A DNA stretch of 64,000 nt from Methylobacillus gramineus (GTDB lineage Bacteria > Pseudomonadota > Gammaproteobacteria > Burkholderiales > Methylophilaceae), in NCBI RefSeq assembly GCF_020532675.1, contig NZ_JAJAVE010000003.1, positions 496,001 to 560,000 on the forward strand. Reading direction: 5' to 3'. The position numbers and the translations under genes are program-made. The notes under the pieces are model-generated. The model was not told the DNA's origin and did no database searches. It saw only the letters and a program-made list of their open reading frames with translations. This document shows, one piece after another, positions 1 to 8,737 of the stretch. The first letter of the stretch is position 1. Each line of letters starts with the position of its first letter.

Positions 1-751
1 CCAATCGGACACGAACGCCCTGAAAAAAGTTTTGCACAAAGGGATGGTCTATATTGCCAAGTTCTCGCAGGCTGCAGTTGGCCACAATGCGTTTATCGGC
101 GAGCACGGCCACTTTGTCAGTCAGCGAGACCAGTGTGTCGAGGTCATGCGTGACAAAAATCACGGTCAGCCCCAAAGCATGCTTGATGTGCTTGATCAGT
201 TCAACAAACTTCTCGCTGCGGTCTGGATCCAGACCTGCTGTGGGTTCATCCAGCAATAGAAGTTCAGGCTCAAGTGCCAGCGCACGGGCCAAAGCCACCC
301 GCTTGATCATGCCGCCTGATAGCTGGGAAGGCAGGCGGGTGCTGGTGTCTGCCTCCATTTCCACCAGCGACAGCTTATGCAGCACCAACTGCCGTATCGT
401 GGCTTCGTCGAACTGCTTGAGCTCGCGTAAAGGAAAGGCAATGTTATCAAACACGCTGAGTGCAGAAAACAAAGCGCCTTGCTGAAAGAGCATGCCCAAG
501 CGGTTCATCAGGCGTTGCTGGGGTATGCGGTCCATTTCATGCAGGTTCTTGCCAAATAGCAGTACCTCGCCCTTGCTCGGCCGCGTCAGGCCGACAATAT
601 GCCGGAGCAATGTAGTTTTCCCACTACCAGATCCCCCTACCAGCGAGACGATTTCGCCTGCGTTGATGGTAAGGTCCAGATCCTCGTGCACGACATTGCT
701 GCCGAATACTGTCCATACCTTGCGGATTTCACAAATCGGTTGCGTCGCCAT
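1..751 (-). CDS. mlaF: MlaF-type ABC transporter ATP-binding protein (partial, 3' end off the window)
   Basis: This is the cytoplasmic ATPase of the Mla system, which moves phospholipids between inner and outer membrane to keep the outer leaflet asymmetric. Reading from the ATG at 751 shows Walker A GGSGSGKT at residues 39-46, an LSGGM signature and a Walker B LLLLDEPTAGLD followed by the THD switch histidine. About 250 residues are present and the last ones (FFQGVRVRL) match the usual end region of MlaF, so only the last few codons are missing. It starts one base after the upstream permease gene stops and is co-transcribed with it. Later genes of the set (mlaD, mlaC) would lie beyond the left edge and cannot be seen. 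Confidence 0.9.
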   Translation of the reverse strand, partial: MATQPICEIRKVWTVFGSNVVHEDLDLTINAGEIVSLVGGSGSGKTTLLRHIVGLTRPSKGEVLLFGKNLHEMDRIPQQRLMNRLGMLFQQGALFSALSVFDNIAFPLRELKQFDEATIRQLVLHKLSLVEMEADTSTRLPSQLSGGMIKRVALARALALEPELLLLDEPTAGLDPDRSEKFVELIKHIKHALGLTVIFVTHDLDTLVSLTDKVAVLADKRIVANCSLRELGNIDHPFVQNFFQGVRVRL

Positions 752-752
752 G

Positions 753-1871
753 CTATACCCCTATGCCGCTGGTAAGAATGGCGAAGCCTGCATCAATCAG
801 GATGACACAGGTGATGGCGGTCACGACCGAGCTGGTAGTGCTCAGGCTCAGGCTTTCGGTGTTGGGTTTGATGCGCAAGCCAAAATGGCAGGCCACCAGC
901 GCGACAATAAAGCCAAACATGAGACCCTTGATCAGGCTCAGTGTGAGATTGACTGGTTGCACCACGGCCGCGAGGTAGTCGAAAAAGAAGCGGAAGCCAA
1001 GCCCCAGTTCCGTGTTGGCGGATAAAGCGCCACCGAACAAGGCCCAGAGCGAAGTCCATATCACCAGCATTGGCGCAATGAAAGTGAGCCCTAACACTTT
1101 GGGCAGGACAACACGCAAAATACGGGAAATGCCCATGGTGGCCAGGGCATCAATTTCTTCCGTGACCCGCATGACGCCGATTTGCGCAGTCATGGCCGAG
1201 CCTGACCTGCCTGCGACCAACACTGCCATCAGAATGGGGCCAAGTTCACGGATGATGGCAAGGCCGAGTATGTTCACGATAAAAATGTCCGCACCAAAGG
1301 CGCGTAGCTGCGTGGCCATCAGGTAACTCATGGCCACGCCTATCATGAAGCCGAGCAGGGCAGTGACCGGCAGTGCCGTGATGCCACTTTTGTAGATATT
1401 GGCGCTGAATTCACGCCAGGGGAAATCCTGGGGGCGCCTTAACAGGTAACCCAGTTCCATGACCAACAGTCCAAGCAGGCGGACAAAATCCCAGACGTGA
1501 CTGCTGACGAACATGGACAAGGTGCCCCATTTTGCAATCAGGTTGAGCAGGTAGGATTGGCGTGCTTTTTTCGGTGTCTGACTATCTATCTGTGCCAGGG
1601 TATCAAAGATGGCGGTCTGCGTTTCCGTCAGCGCAATCCTGCCGTCTATCTTGCCTTGCCAGCCAGCCCAGAGCACGGCTGCACCAGCAGTATCAAGCTG
1701 TTCAACCTGGGTCAGGTCCCATTGTGCCAATGGGTCGGAAAAAATAGGCTGCAGTGATTTCTTCAGCTTGGCAAAGTCGTTTTCCAGTGCGCGCAGCGAC
1801 CATTGTCCCTGCAGCACTATGTGCCGCCTGCCTTGGGCATCCTGGTCAACCTGAAAACTTGCTGCGGCCAT
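753..1871 (-). CDS. mlaE: MlaE-family permease with N-terminal STAS domain
   Basis: This 372-residue inner-membrane permease partners the adjacent ATPase in Mla-type lipid transport. Residues about 1-110 form a soluble STAS-like domain (DLTQVEQLDTAGAAVLW), and the rest is the MlaE permease core with several membrane segments and the conserved GRSGSAMTAQIG and ELGPILMAVLVAGR stretches. E. coli MlaE is about 260 residues and has its STAS partner (MlaB) as a separate protein. Here the two appear fused, as seen in various other bacteria. The start has AGGAT a few bases upstream. Being first in the visible operon, it probably carries the promoter in the 2 kb region. Confidence 0.92.
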   Translation of the reverse strand: MAAASFQVDQDAQGRRHIVLQGQWSLRALENDFAKLKKSLQPIFSDPLAQWDLTQVEQLDTAGAAVLWAGWQGKIDGRIALTETQTAIFDTLAQIDSQTPKKARQSYLLNLIAKWGTLSMFVSSHVWDFVRLLGLLVMELGYLLRRPQDFPWREFSANIYKSGITALPVTALLGFMIGVAMSYLMATQLRAFGADIFIVNILGLAIIRELGPILMAVLVAGRSGSAMTAQIGVMRVTEEIDALATMGISRILRVVLPKVLGLTFIAPMLVIWTSLWALFGGALSANTELGLGFRFFFDYLAAVVQPVNLTLSLIKGLMFGFIVALVACHFGLRIKPNTESLSLSTTSSVVTAITCVILIDAGFAILTSGIGV

Positions 1872-2009
1872 TGGTATCCTTATATGGGATCAGTGCTACT
1901 ACCTGAATAGTCTGGGGTGTTGCACGGGCTGGTTGGAGTTGTGCCTGGCAGAATAATTCAAACCGGGCCGTTGGAATTATTCTGCTGCCTTCAAGCTTTA
2001 TAGCAGAGC

Positions 2010-2558
2010 TTAAATCTTGCCGTCCAGACCCATCTGGAAATATTTGTGCACGATCTTTTCCTGGTTTTCCAGCAGCCAGTCTATGTCTGGTTCATTGCTC
2101 ATGGCCTTATGGATGGCTTTGGCCGTGGCTTCTCTGTGGATATCAAACAGGATTTTATGGTCCAGGTTGTCTTGCTCGACCACGATGGGATTGAGCCAAA
2201 CCGAGACGATAATGCCGAGGTCGTTGGCCTTTTCCTTGGGGATGTCGCCATTCCGCACTGCATCGAGCACGCCATTGGCAATCGCGGCCTGTACGGTGCC
2301 CATGAGGATGTTGGTGTAGCGTTCATTCTTGACCGTCACCTTGCTCACCATAATGGTCGCTGGTCTGACCATGATATCGGTATTGAGGATGGCCAGTACG
2401 CGCGAGTGGCCCTTGACCTGGTCACCAAGCAGGGTGCCGAATGCCGTGCCCATAGGCCCGTCCATCTCTCCGATAATGACTTCAGGCTCTGCTGCTGTGC
2501 CCGGTGGGCCGCCTGCTACCAGGGCTTCGCCTACGCGCATGAAAATTTTGTCACTCAT
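2010..2558 (-). CDS. Formaldehyde-activating enzyme (Fae) homologue, probable non-canonical paralogue
   Basis: The Fae family condenses formaldehyde with tetrahydromethanopterin in methylotrophs. This 182-residue protein has the family pattern: VGEALV near residue 9, VIIGEMDGPMGTAF, a central TIMVSKVTV strand (canonical TLMFNKVTI), then DAVRNGDIPKEKANDLGIIVSVWLNP. In canonical Fae the segment after VGEALV reads ...VAHIDLIIG, whose histidine is the reported general acid. Here it reads ...AAEPEVIIG, so that histidine appears replaced by glutamate. Together with a long C-terminal tail, this suggests a paralogue (comparable to Fae2/Fae3 of Methylobacterium) with another role. It stands alone, with AAGGAG upstream of the start. 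The family call is strong and the function uncertain. Confidence 0.85.
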   Translation of the reverse strand: MSDKIFMRVGEALVAGGPPGTAAEPEVIIGEMDGPMGTAFGTLLGDQVKGHSRVLAILNTDIMVRPATIMVSKVTVKNERYTNILMGTVQAAIANGVLDAVRNGDIPKEKANDLGIIVSVWLNPIVVEQDNLDHKILFDIHREATAKAIHKAMSNEPDIDWLLENQEKIVHKYFQMGLDGKI

Positions 2559-2736
2559 TAGTGGATGTCTCCTTGAGAAAGATTGGGAAATGGAAATGGG
2601 AGGCCAGACTGCATGCCAAGCAACCTATCTTTTAACTTAAATTGGGTGTAAATGCAAAATTACCGCCTGTGCCACGTTACTGACAAGCGGTGCGAGATAT
2701 AATTTCCGCACTTTCCAATGTCATAAGGCCCATCTC

Positions 2737-3156
2737 ATGAAAAGTTACCGCAAGGAACTCTGGTTTAACGCACCTGCACGCATGGCTTTTATCAATATCA
2801 CGCATGAAGTGGAAGCATGTCTGCGGGAAAGCGGAGTGCGGGAGGGCTTGGTGCTCATCAATGCGATGCATATTACGGCCAGCGTGTTTATCAATGATGA
2901 CGAATCCGGGCTGCATCACGATTACAAGGAATGGCTGGAGCGCCTGGCGCCCCATGAGCCAATTCGTAGCTATCGTCATAACGACACGGGTGAAGACAAT
3001 GCGGATGCGCACATGAAGCGCCAGGTGATGGGGCGGGAAGTCGTGGTGGCGATTACGGATGGGCAACTGGACTTTGGCCCATGGGAACAAATTTTTTATG
3101 GTGAATTTGATGGTCGTCGCAATAAGCGGGTATTGGTCAAAGTGATAGGCGACTAA
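2737..3156 (+). CDS. yjbQ: YjbQ/UPF0047 family protein
   Basis: This 139-residue protein belongs to the YjbQ (UPF0047) family, single-domain proteins of poorly known role; E. coli YjbQ has weak thiamin-phosphate-synthase-like activity. Family landmarks are [34 protein letters not shown], the [39 protein letters not shown] block and a basic C-terminus. The conserved histidines (MHIT, LHHD, DAHMK) probably bind metal. It ends two bases before the kefF-like gene, so the three genes up to kefC form one operon. Confidence 0.88.
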   Translation: MKSYRKELWFNAPARMAFINITHEVEACLRESGVREGLVLINAMHITASVFINDDESGLHHDYKEWLERLAPHEPIRSYRHNDTGEDNADAHMKRQVMGREVVVAITDGQLDFGPWEQIFYGEFDGRRNKRVLVKVIGD

Positions 3157-3158
3157 CC

Positions 3159-3773
3159 ATGGCGAACAAGGTCTTGCTGGTGTTTGCACATCCGGCTTTC
3201 GAGAGTTCCCGGATCAATCGGGCACTGTTGAAAGCCGCGACTGCTTGCGAAGGGGTGCACGTGCATGACCTCTATGCACATTACCCAGAGCAGATGATAG
3301 AGATCAAGCATGAGCAGGCCTTGGTGGATCAGCACGATATCGTGGTATTTCAGCATCCCATGTTCTGGTACTCCTGCCCGGCCTTGTTGAAAAACTGGCT
3401 GGACAGTGTGTTGAGTTATGGCTGGGCCTATGGCGACAACGTGGGCAAGCTGCAAGGCAAGTCCTGGGTACATGCAATCTCTACTGGCGGCTCGGACAGC
3501 GTCTATCAGCGGCGAGGATATAACCAGTTTTCCCTGGCTGAACTCCTGCGCCCCTTCGAGCAGTCCGCCAGGCTATGCGCCATGCAATATCTGCAACCCT
3601 TCCTGACGCAGTCTGTTGATACCCTGAGTGATGAGCGCCTGCAAGAGCAGGCGCAGGAATATGCGGCCTGGTTGCAGAAGCTGGTGAATGACGAATTGCC
3701 GCCAGAAGTGGATAGCCTGCAATCCGAGCAGGCCGAATATCTGGCACCCCAGATTGAAAAGGGAATTGCCTGA
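3159..3773 (+). CDS. kefF: KefF-type NAD(P)H oxidoreductase, ancillary subunit of KefC
   Basis: This 204-residue flavodoxin-fold quinone oxidoreductase is the cytoplasmic partner that activates Kef potassium efflux during electrophile stress. It shows VLLVFAHPAFESSRINRALL (flavin phosphate loop), HDIVVFQHPMFWYSCPALLKNWLDSVLSYGWAYG and the STGGSDSVYQ loop typical of KefF/KefG/MdaB. The stop codon overlaps the kefC start (TGATG), implying translational coupling. The tail of about 25 residues beyond the fold is acidic and not recognised. Confidence 0.92.
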   Translation: MANKVLLVFAHPAFESSRINRALLKAATACEGVHVHDLYAHYPEQMIEIKHEQALVDQHDIVVFQHPMFWYSCPALLKNWLDSVLSYGWAYGDNVGKLQGKSWVHAISTGGSDSVYQRRGYNQFSLAELLRPFEQSARLCAMQYLQPFLTQSVDTLSDERLQEQAQEYAAWLQKLVNDELPPEVDSLQSEQAEYLAPQIEKGIA

Positions 3774-5611
3774 TGGCCGAGCTGCATACTCCGTCACTGT
3801 TACTCGAAAGCGCTATTTATCTGGGTGCGGCTGTGCTTGCCGTGCCTATATTCAGGCGGATAGGCCTGGGCTCGGTGTTGGGCTACCTGTTTGCTGGAGT
3901 GATCATTGGCCCCTGGGTGCTGGGCTTGGTGGCAGACACGGAAACGGTGATGCATTTTTCCGAGTTCGGCGTGGTCATGATGCTGTTCCTGATTGGCCTG
4001 GAAATTGAACCCGATAAGCTCCTGGAGTTACGCCTGCCTATTTTTGGCATGGGCGGCCTGCAGGTGATTGCGACTGGTGGCATCGTGTTTGGTCTGGGTG
4101 TGGCTTTCAATCTGGATTGGCGCCTCGCATTAGTGGCTGGCATGGGCGTGGCAATGTCTTCCACCGCGATTGCCATGCAGATATTGTCCGAGCAGGGAGC
4201 CTTGAACCGTCCTGCCGGTCGCTCGGCATTTTCAGTGCTCCTGTTCCAGGATCTGGCGGTGATTCCACTAATGGTCTTGCTGTTGGTGATTGCGCCTGGG
4301 GCGCATACCTCGAACGGCGTCCATATGGACTGGCTTGCCATACTCAAGGCAGTATCACTCATCGTTCTGCTGGTGCTGGGAGGTAAGTACTTGCTCAGGC
4401 CAGTGCTGCGCTATGTCGCCAACACAGGGCTGCGCGAGATTTTTATCGCATTTGCCCTGTTCCTCATCATCGGTGTTTCCATCCTCATGACCCTTGTGGG
4501 CTTGTCCATGGCCCTTGGCGCCTTCATTGCCGGGGTGATGCTCGCAGATTCTGAATACCGCCAGGAGCTGGAGCTGGATATAGAGCCATTCAAGGGCTTG
4601 CTATTAGGGCTGTTCTTTATCTCGGTGGGGATGTCCGTCAACCTGGATATGGTGATGCAGCAGCCGTGGCTGATTCTTGGCCTGGCTGGCGCTTTTGTGG
4701 CGTTCAAGTTGCTATTGCTGTTCGGGTTGGCCAAGGGATTCAAGTTACAGAATGGCGACAGCATGATGTTTGCCCTCACGCTTTCCCAGGTAGGCGAATT
4801 TGCTTTTGTCATCTTCAGCGCTGCGGTGGATGCCGAAGTGATCAGTTACGAACATAGCGCGTTGCTTAACTCAGTGGTGGCGTTGTCCATGGTGACCACA
4901 CCTTTATTGTTGCTGGCATTCAATGTGGCATATCGCAAGCGCCTTAACAGCAGGCGCAAGCATGCCACACATGATGAGTTTGACGAGGAGCGCCCGGTGA
5001 TCGTCGCTGGCTTTGGTCGGGTGGGGCAGATTATTACCCGCTTGCTGACCGGAGTAGGAGTTGTACCCACAGTGATTGAACATGACCCGAACCAGATTGA
5101 GTTTATGCGGAGTTTTGGTTATCACCCCTACTATGGGGATATCACTCGTCCTGATGTATTGCGCGCGGCGGGCATTGCACGTGCCAAGCTGTTGATACTG
5201 GCAATTGATGATGCGCAGGAGGCATTGGAGACGGCGCGTTATGTGCGCAAGCATTATCCTGAGGTCAAAATCCTGGCACGAGCACGTAACCGCACCTATG
5301 CCTTTGACTATATGGATTTGGAAATTGACGCTGTGCGCGAGACTTTCCTGGGAGCGGTTCACCTGGGCGAGAAAGCCTTGCAGGAAATGGGATATAGTCC
5401 ATTTCAGGCTTATAGGACGGCATGGAAATTCCGGCAGCATGATGAAAAGATGATGCGTGACATCCATCCTATTCATGCAGATATGCAGAAAGTGGTGTCT
5501 CATAGTGTACGCACCCGTCAGGATCTGGCGCACACGCTTGAGCAGGAGATGAATAGCCCAGTGTCAGGCCATCACAATACGGCCTGGGAGGGTGATACCA
5601 AGCCGTCCTGA
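3773..5611 (+). CDS. kefC: Glutathione-gated potassium:proton antiporter KefB/KefC family
   Basis: This 612-residue inner-membrane antiporter releases potassium and acidifies the cytoplasm when glutathione-electrophile adducts form. Residues about 1-385 are a CPA2 antiporter domain with many membrane segments, including the Kef hallmark ELDIEPFKGLLLGLFFISVGMS. Residues about 405-520 are a TrkA-N/RCK nucleotide-binding domain starting PVIVAGFGRVGQI, and a cytoplasmic tail follows. The tightly coupled kefF upstream supports Kef rather than a plain Na+/H+ antiporter. KefB and KefC cannot be told apart with certainty from sequence alone. Confidence 0.93.
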   Translation: MAELHTPSLLLESAIYLGAAVLAVPIFRRIGLGSVLGYLFAGVIIGPWVLGLVADTETVMHFSEFGVVMMLFLIGLEIEPDKLLELRLPIFGMGGLQVIATGGIVFGLGVAFNLDWRLALVAGMGVAMSSTAIAMQILSEQGALNRPAGRSAFSVLLFQDLAVIPLMVLLLVIAPGAHTSNGVHMDWLAILKAVSLIVLLVLGGKYLLRPVLRYVANTGLREIFIAFALFLIIGVSILMTLVGLSMALGAFIAGVMLADSEYRQELELDIEPFKGLLLGLFFISVGMSVNLDMVMQQPWLILGLAGAFVAFKLLLLFGLAKGFKLQNGDSMMFALTLSQVGEFAFVIFSAAVDAEVISYEHSALLNSVVALSMVTTPLLLLAFNVAYRKRLNSRRKHATHDEFDEERPVIVAGFGRVGQIITRLLTGVGVVPTVIEHDPNQIEFMRSFGYHPYYGDITRPDVLRAAGIARAKLLILAIDDAQEALETARYVRKHYPEVKILARARNRTYAFDYMDLEIDAVRETFLGAVHLGEKALQEMGYSPFQAYRTAWKFRQHDEKMMRDIHPIHADMQKVVSHSVRTRQDLAHTLEQEMNSPVSGHHNTAWEGDTKPS

Positions 5612-5624
5612 TGCTGTTGGCGTT

Positions 5625-6053
5625 TTAACTCTGGATATAGCTTTCCAGTTGCTTGATCAGGAACTCTTGATAGGCAATAGTTTCTTTGACCAGATCACCA
5701 ATTGAAAGCAGTCCAACCAGCTTTTTATTGTCCAGCACCGGCAAGTGCCGGATGCGCTTGCCAGACATGAGGTTCATACAGTAATCGACGGTATCCTCTG
5801 GCGTGACAGTCGTTAGCTGGGTGGACATGATGTCTTGTACTGTGGTGGTTTTTGAGGTTTTACCCTTGATGACCACTTCACGCGCGTAATCACGCTCCGA
5901 GAAAATGCCGACGATCTCATCACGCTTCAAGACCACCAGTGCACCGATATGATGTTCCGCCATGACTAGCAGCGCATCGTAAACCAGGCTTTCAGGGGCG
6001 ACTGAATAGATCGTGCTGCCCTTGGTTTCCAGCACCTGTTGTACGGTTTTCAT
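5625..6053 (-). CDS. Tandem CBS-domain protein
   Basis: This 142-residue protein consists of two CBS domains forming one Bateman module: residues about 8-65 (ESLVYDALLVMAEHHIGALVVL...GIFSERDYAREV) and 72-130 (IMSTQLTTVTPEDTVDYCMNLMSGKRIRHLPVL...GLLSIGDLVKETI). Such stand-alone pairs usually bind adenine nucleotides and sense energy state; no enzyme domain is attached. A GGAGAG motif lies just upstream of the start. It is convergent with kefC (13-base gap) and is likely monocistronic. Confidence 0.9.
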   Translation of the reverse strand: MKTVQQVLETKGSTIYSVAPESLVYDALLVMAEHHIGALVVLKRDEIVGIFSERDYAREVVIKGKTSKTTTVQDIMSTQLTTVTPEDTVDYCMNLMSGKRIRHLPVLDNKKLVGLLSIGDLVKETIAYQEFLIKQLESYIQS

Positions 6054-6268
6054 GGCTCTCTCCTCCGTCGTTTTTATTGGCTTAAGGTCAATATTACACC
6101 TTAATGGTGGAGGGTTAAATGGTTGACTGGGGATGGGAATGTGGTCTTTCCAGGTCGGGCTATTAGGGCTATGGGCCCTGCCCTGATGTGCAATACCTTG
6201 TGATGATGGGGAAACTGTGGTGTTAAGGATGAACCTGGAGTTTAAGGGTAAGCCGGGTTAATTTTATG

Positions 6269-6308
6269 TTGACATAATTAGCTGGCTAATTATAATCGGG
6301 CTAATTAT
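6269..6308 (+). promoter_or_regulatory. Near-ideal sigma-70 promoter with embedded palindromic operator, upstream of the marR-like gene
   Basis: A perfect TTGACA (6269-6274) and a perfect TATAAT (6291-6296) are separated by 16 bases. The spacer is occupied by a perfect 20-bp palindrome ATAATTAGCTGGCTAATTAT (6274-6293). The right half-site, GGCTAATTAT (6284-6293), is repeated at 6299-6308, running into the start codon at 6307. The layout predicts strong transcription blocked by a dimeric repressor, most simply autorepression by the MarR protein encoded next. Confidence 0.85.
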
Positions 6309-6861
6309 GCTGCAACTACGTGATCTTCCCAATAAAGCAGTGCTTGATAAATTTTCTGGTCGATATCCTGAGGCCGATGTAAGTGCTGTCACTGCATTTC
6401 TGCACTTGCTGCGGGTGGCAACAGACTTGTCCGCAGCATTGGATAGTTGTCTGAGTCGGCATGGCTTGTTGCAAGGTCGCTGGTGGGTGCTGATTCTACT
6501 GATGCGTGAAGATCAGTCGATTTCCACTCCCTCCGTACTTGCAGAGAAGGCCGGTGTGAGTCGTGCCACCATGACCGGGCTGATTGATGGCCTGGAGCGG
6601 GATGGCTTGATTGCTCGCCTGTTTGATAAGGAAGACCGTCGCCGTGTATCGATTCAGCTTACAGCTGCAGGCCAGGCCAAGCTGGATGAAGTGATGCCGG
6701 ATTACTACACTCGCTTGAGATTGTGCATGGACAGTGTCACTGAAGCAGAGCGGGATATTCTGAATACTATATTGGTCAAACTGAACGCCGGAGTATCGGC
6801 TTTCAGCATTCCCAACAATAAAACCACCGGCATTCCTGCCGTACATCAAGCTGAAGCCTAG
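6307..6861 (+). CDS. MarR-family transcriptional regulator
   Basis: This 184-residue protein has a winged helix-turn-helix of the MarR type at about residues 70-135: PSVLAEKAGVSRATMTGLIDGLERDGLIARLFDKEDRRRVSIQLTAAG, including the DxRR wing. An N-terminal helix-rich dimerisation region precedes it. MarR proteins repress stress, efflux or degradation genes and release DNA on ligand binding. The only good start is the ATG at 6307, which lies about 4 bases after the predicted transcription start, so the message would be leaderless. It is followed by two NTF2-like genes and an EamA transporter on the same strand, probable targets. Confidence 0.9.
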   Translation: MLQLRDLPNKAVLDKFSGRYPEADVSAVTAFLHLLRVATDLSAALDSCLSRHGLLQGRWWVLILLMREDQSISTPSVLAEKAGVSRATMTGLIDGLERDGLIARLFDKEDRRRVSIQLTAAGQAKLDEVMPDYYTRLRLCMDSVTEAERDILNTILVKLNAGVSAFSIPNNKTTGIPAVHQAEA

Positions 6862-6896
6862 CAGTTTTAGCTGTTAACCAAGAGAAGGGATTCATC

Positions 6897-7370
6897 ATGA
6901 GAATTAATAAAACACTCATCGTTGTCATTGTGCTGGTATTGCTGGGCCTGGTCGGGGCTGCAGTTTACAAATGCACTGCCAAGCCTACTGCAGAAGAGGT
7001 CAATGCCACCGTTTCACAGCTCAATGCAGCTTGGGATGAAGCCTTTGCCCAAGCCTCTGCTGGCACTATCAGCTCGTATTACGACGAGCAAGGCAGCCTG
7101 CTGCCAGCGGGTGCTGAACAGGTAACAGGCACCAAGGCTATTGCCGATTTCTGGTCCGGTCTGTTTGCCAAGGGCTTTACCGAACACAAGATTGACATTG
7201 TCGAGGCTGGCCTGGTTGGTAACACGATTTACCAACGTGCGAAGTGGAGTGCTGTGTTGAAGAGCACGGAAGCTGACGCTGAGCGCAAGGAGTTCAGTGG
7301 CAACTTGCACCTGCTGTACAAGAAACAGCCGGATGGCAGCTGGAAGATACTGACTCATACCTGGAATTAA
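6897..7370 (+). CDS. NTF2-like (SgcJ/EcaC, DUF4440-type) protein with N-terminal membrane anchor
   Basis: This 157-residue protein has an N-terminal hydrophobic segment (residues 5-24, followed by a cysteine at about 26) and an NTF2-like fold (residues about 34-157). Family landmarks are NAAWDEAFAQ, SSYYDEQGSLLPAG, TGTKAIADFW and the C-terminal GNLHLLYKKQPDGSWKILTHTWN. NTF2-like folds form a cone-shaped ligand pocket and many have no known reaction. It begins AGAGAAGGG-N-ATG. The downstream gene is a close paralogue without the membrane anchor. The real role is unknown. Confidence 0.8.
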   Translation: MRINKTLIVVIVLVLLGLVGAAVYKCTAKPTAEEVNATVSQLNAAWDEAFAQASAGTISSYYDEQGSLLPAGAEQVTGTKAIADFWSGLFAKGFTEHKIDIVEAGLVGNTIYQRAKWSAVLKSTEADAERKEFSGNLHLLYKKQPDGSWKILTHTWN

Positions 7371-7412
7371 CATCCTATATTTTTCGATCTACTTTTAAAT
7401 CAAGGAAAATTG

Positions 7413-7793
7413 ATGACAATCGCTGATTTCAACACCACCGCCCTAAGCCTGAATCAAGCCTGGGATGCTGCTTTCAATGCCAAGGATCATGAGCTGGTCG
7501 CGTCTTACTATGATGATGCCGCTACCGTCTTGCCTGCCGGTGCCGCACAGATTACCGGCAAGTCAGCGTTGGTGAACTTCTGGAAAACCTCTATTGCCCA
7601 GGGCATTATCGATCACAAGCTGGAGCTGATTGAAGCCGGAGTGGATGGCAATCTTGCATTCCAGCGTGGCTTGTGGAGCGCAGCGGTGGTGGATGCCGAA
7701 GGACAGCGTCAAAGTTTCAATGGCAATGTGCACTTGCTCTACCGCCAGCAGGCTGATGGCAGCTGGAAACTGCTGACGCATATCTGGAACTAA
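7413..7793 (+). CDS. NTF2-like (SgcJ/EcaC, DUF4440-type) protein, cytoplasmic paralogue
   Basis: This protein of about 126 residues is a second NTF2-like domain. It aligns without gaps over most of its length with the preceding protein: NQAWDAAFNA, ASYYDDAATVLPAGA, TGKSALVNFW, IDHKLELIEAGVDGN, and an almost identical ending GNVHLLYRQQADGSWKLLTHIWN. It lacks a signal or membrane segment, so the pair would sit on two sides of, or on and off, the inner membrane. AAGGA lies 6 bases before the ATG at 7413; the in-frame TTG at 7410 is less likely as start. The gene is a tandem duplicate. Confidence 0.8.
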   Translation: MTIADFNTTALSLNQAWDAAFNAKDHELVASYYDDAATVLPAGAAQITGKSALVNFWKTSIAQGIIDHKLELIEAGVDGNLAFQRGLWSAAVVDAEGQRQSFNGNVHLLYRQQADGSWKLLTHIWN

Positions 7794-7810
7794 ATTACCG
7801 TTACACCGGG

Positions 7811-8737
7811 ATGATAGGGATGCAAGCTGGAACCTCAACCACAATCCGTGCATTTGCGGCCTTAGTGCTGCTGGCAGTCTTGTGGGGGTATAACTGGGTG
7901 GTCATGAAACACGCGCTGGATTATGCCGGGGCATTCCAGTTCGGTGCCATGCGTACCTTTTATGGCGCCATCTGCCTGTTTGCCCTGTTATTGTTATTGC
8001 GCAAGCCGCTGCGACCCCGCGAGATTCCCACTTTGGTCACCCTGGGCATACTACAGACCTGTGGTTTCACTGGTTTGATCATCTGGGCCCTGGTCGAAGG
8101 TGGCGCCGGCAAAACGGCTGTGCTGACCTATACCATGCCGTTCTGGGTGATGTTGCTGGCCTGGCCATTGTTGGGCGAAAAGATTCGCGGCATTCAGTGG
8201 CTGGCGGTGGTGTTTTCCGTCACCGGGCTGTTGTTTATCCTGGATCCCCTGCACCTTGGCGCTGACCAGTTCAGCATGATGCTGGCAATCCTGGCGGGTG
8301 TGTTCTGGGCCATTTCGGTAATTGTGGCCAAGAGGCTGCACCAGCGCGTACCCGATATGGACTTGATGTCACTGACGGCCTGGCAGATGTTGTTTGGCTC
8401 CTTGCCGCTGGTGGTCGTGGCCTTTCTGGTGCCTGCGCCGCCGATTCAATGGACCGGCAATTTTATTGGTGCGGTGCTGTTCAATGCCGTGCTGTGTAAT
8501 GCGCTAGCCTGGCTGCTTTGGCTGTATGCCTTGCAGCATCTGCCTGCTGGCATTGCCAGCATGACTTCCTTGCTGGCTCCGGTGATCGGTGTGCTGGCAG
8601 CCTGGCTGCAACTGGGTGAAAACCCGAGTACCGGTGAGGTGATCGGTATGATCTTGATCGGAGTCTCGCTGCTGATCATTTCCTTGCACAGTATGCGCAG
8701 GAAGGTGCCAGTCGACCCTGCAATGGGGCAGGACTGA
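7811..8737 (+). CDS. EamA-family (DMT superfamily) transporter
   Basis: This inner-membrane exporter of 308 residues has ten predicted membrane segments arranged as two EamA repeats (about residues 15-145 and 160-295). Typical features are LLAVLWGYNWVVMKHAL at the start, WLAVVFSVTGLLFIL ending repeat one, and MTSLLAPVIGVLAAWLQLGENPSTGEVIGMILIGVSLL near the end. Substrates of this family are small metabolites or amino acids and cannot be predicted here. It follows the NTF2-like pair by 17 bases and probably shares their transcript and MarR control. Starts at 7811 or 7820 are both possible; neither has a strong ribosome site. Confidence 0.88.
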   Translation: MIGMQAGTSTTIRAFAALVLLAVLWGYNWVVMKHALDYAGAFQFGAMRTFYGAICLFALLLLLRKPLRPREIPTLVTLGILQTCGFTGLIIWALVEGGAGKTAVLTYTMPFWVMLLAWPLLGEKIRGIQWLAVVFSVTGLLFILDPLHLGADQFSMMLAILAGVFWAISVIVAKRLHQRVPDMDLMSLTAWQMLFGSLPLVVVAFLVPAPPIQWTGNFIGAVLFNAVLCNALAWLLWLYALQHLPAGIASMTSLLAPVIGVLAAWLQLGENPSTGEVIGMILIGVSLLIISLHSMRRKVPVDPAMGQD

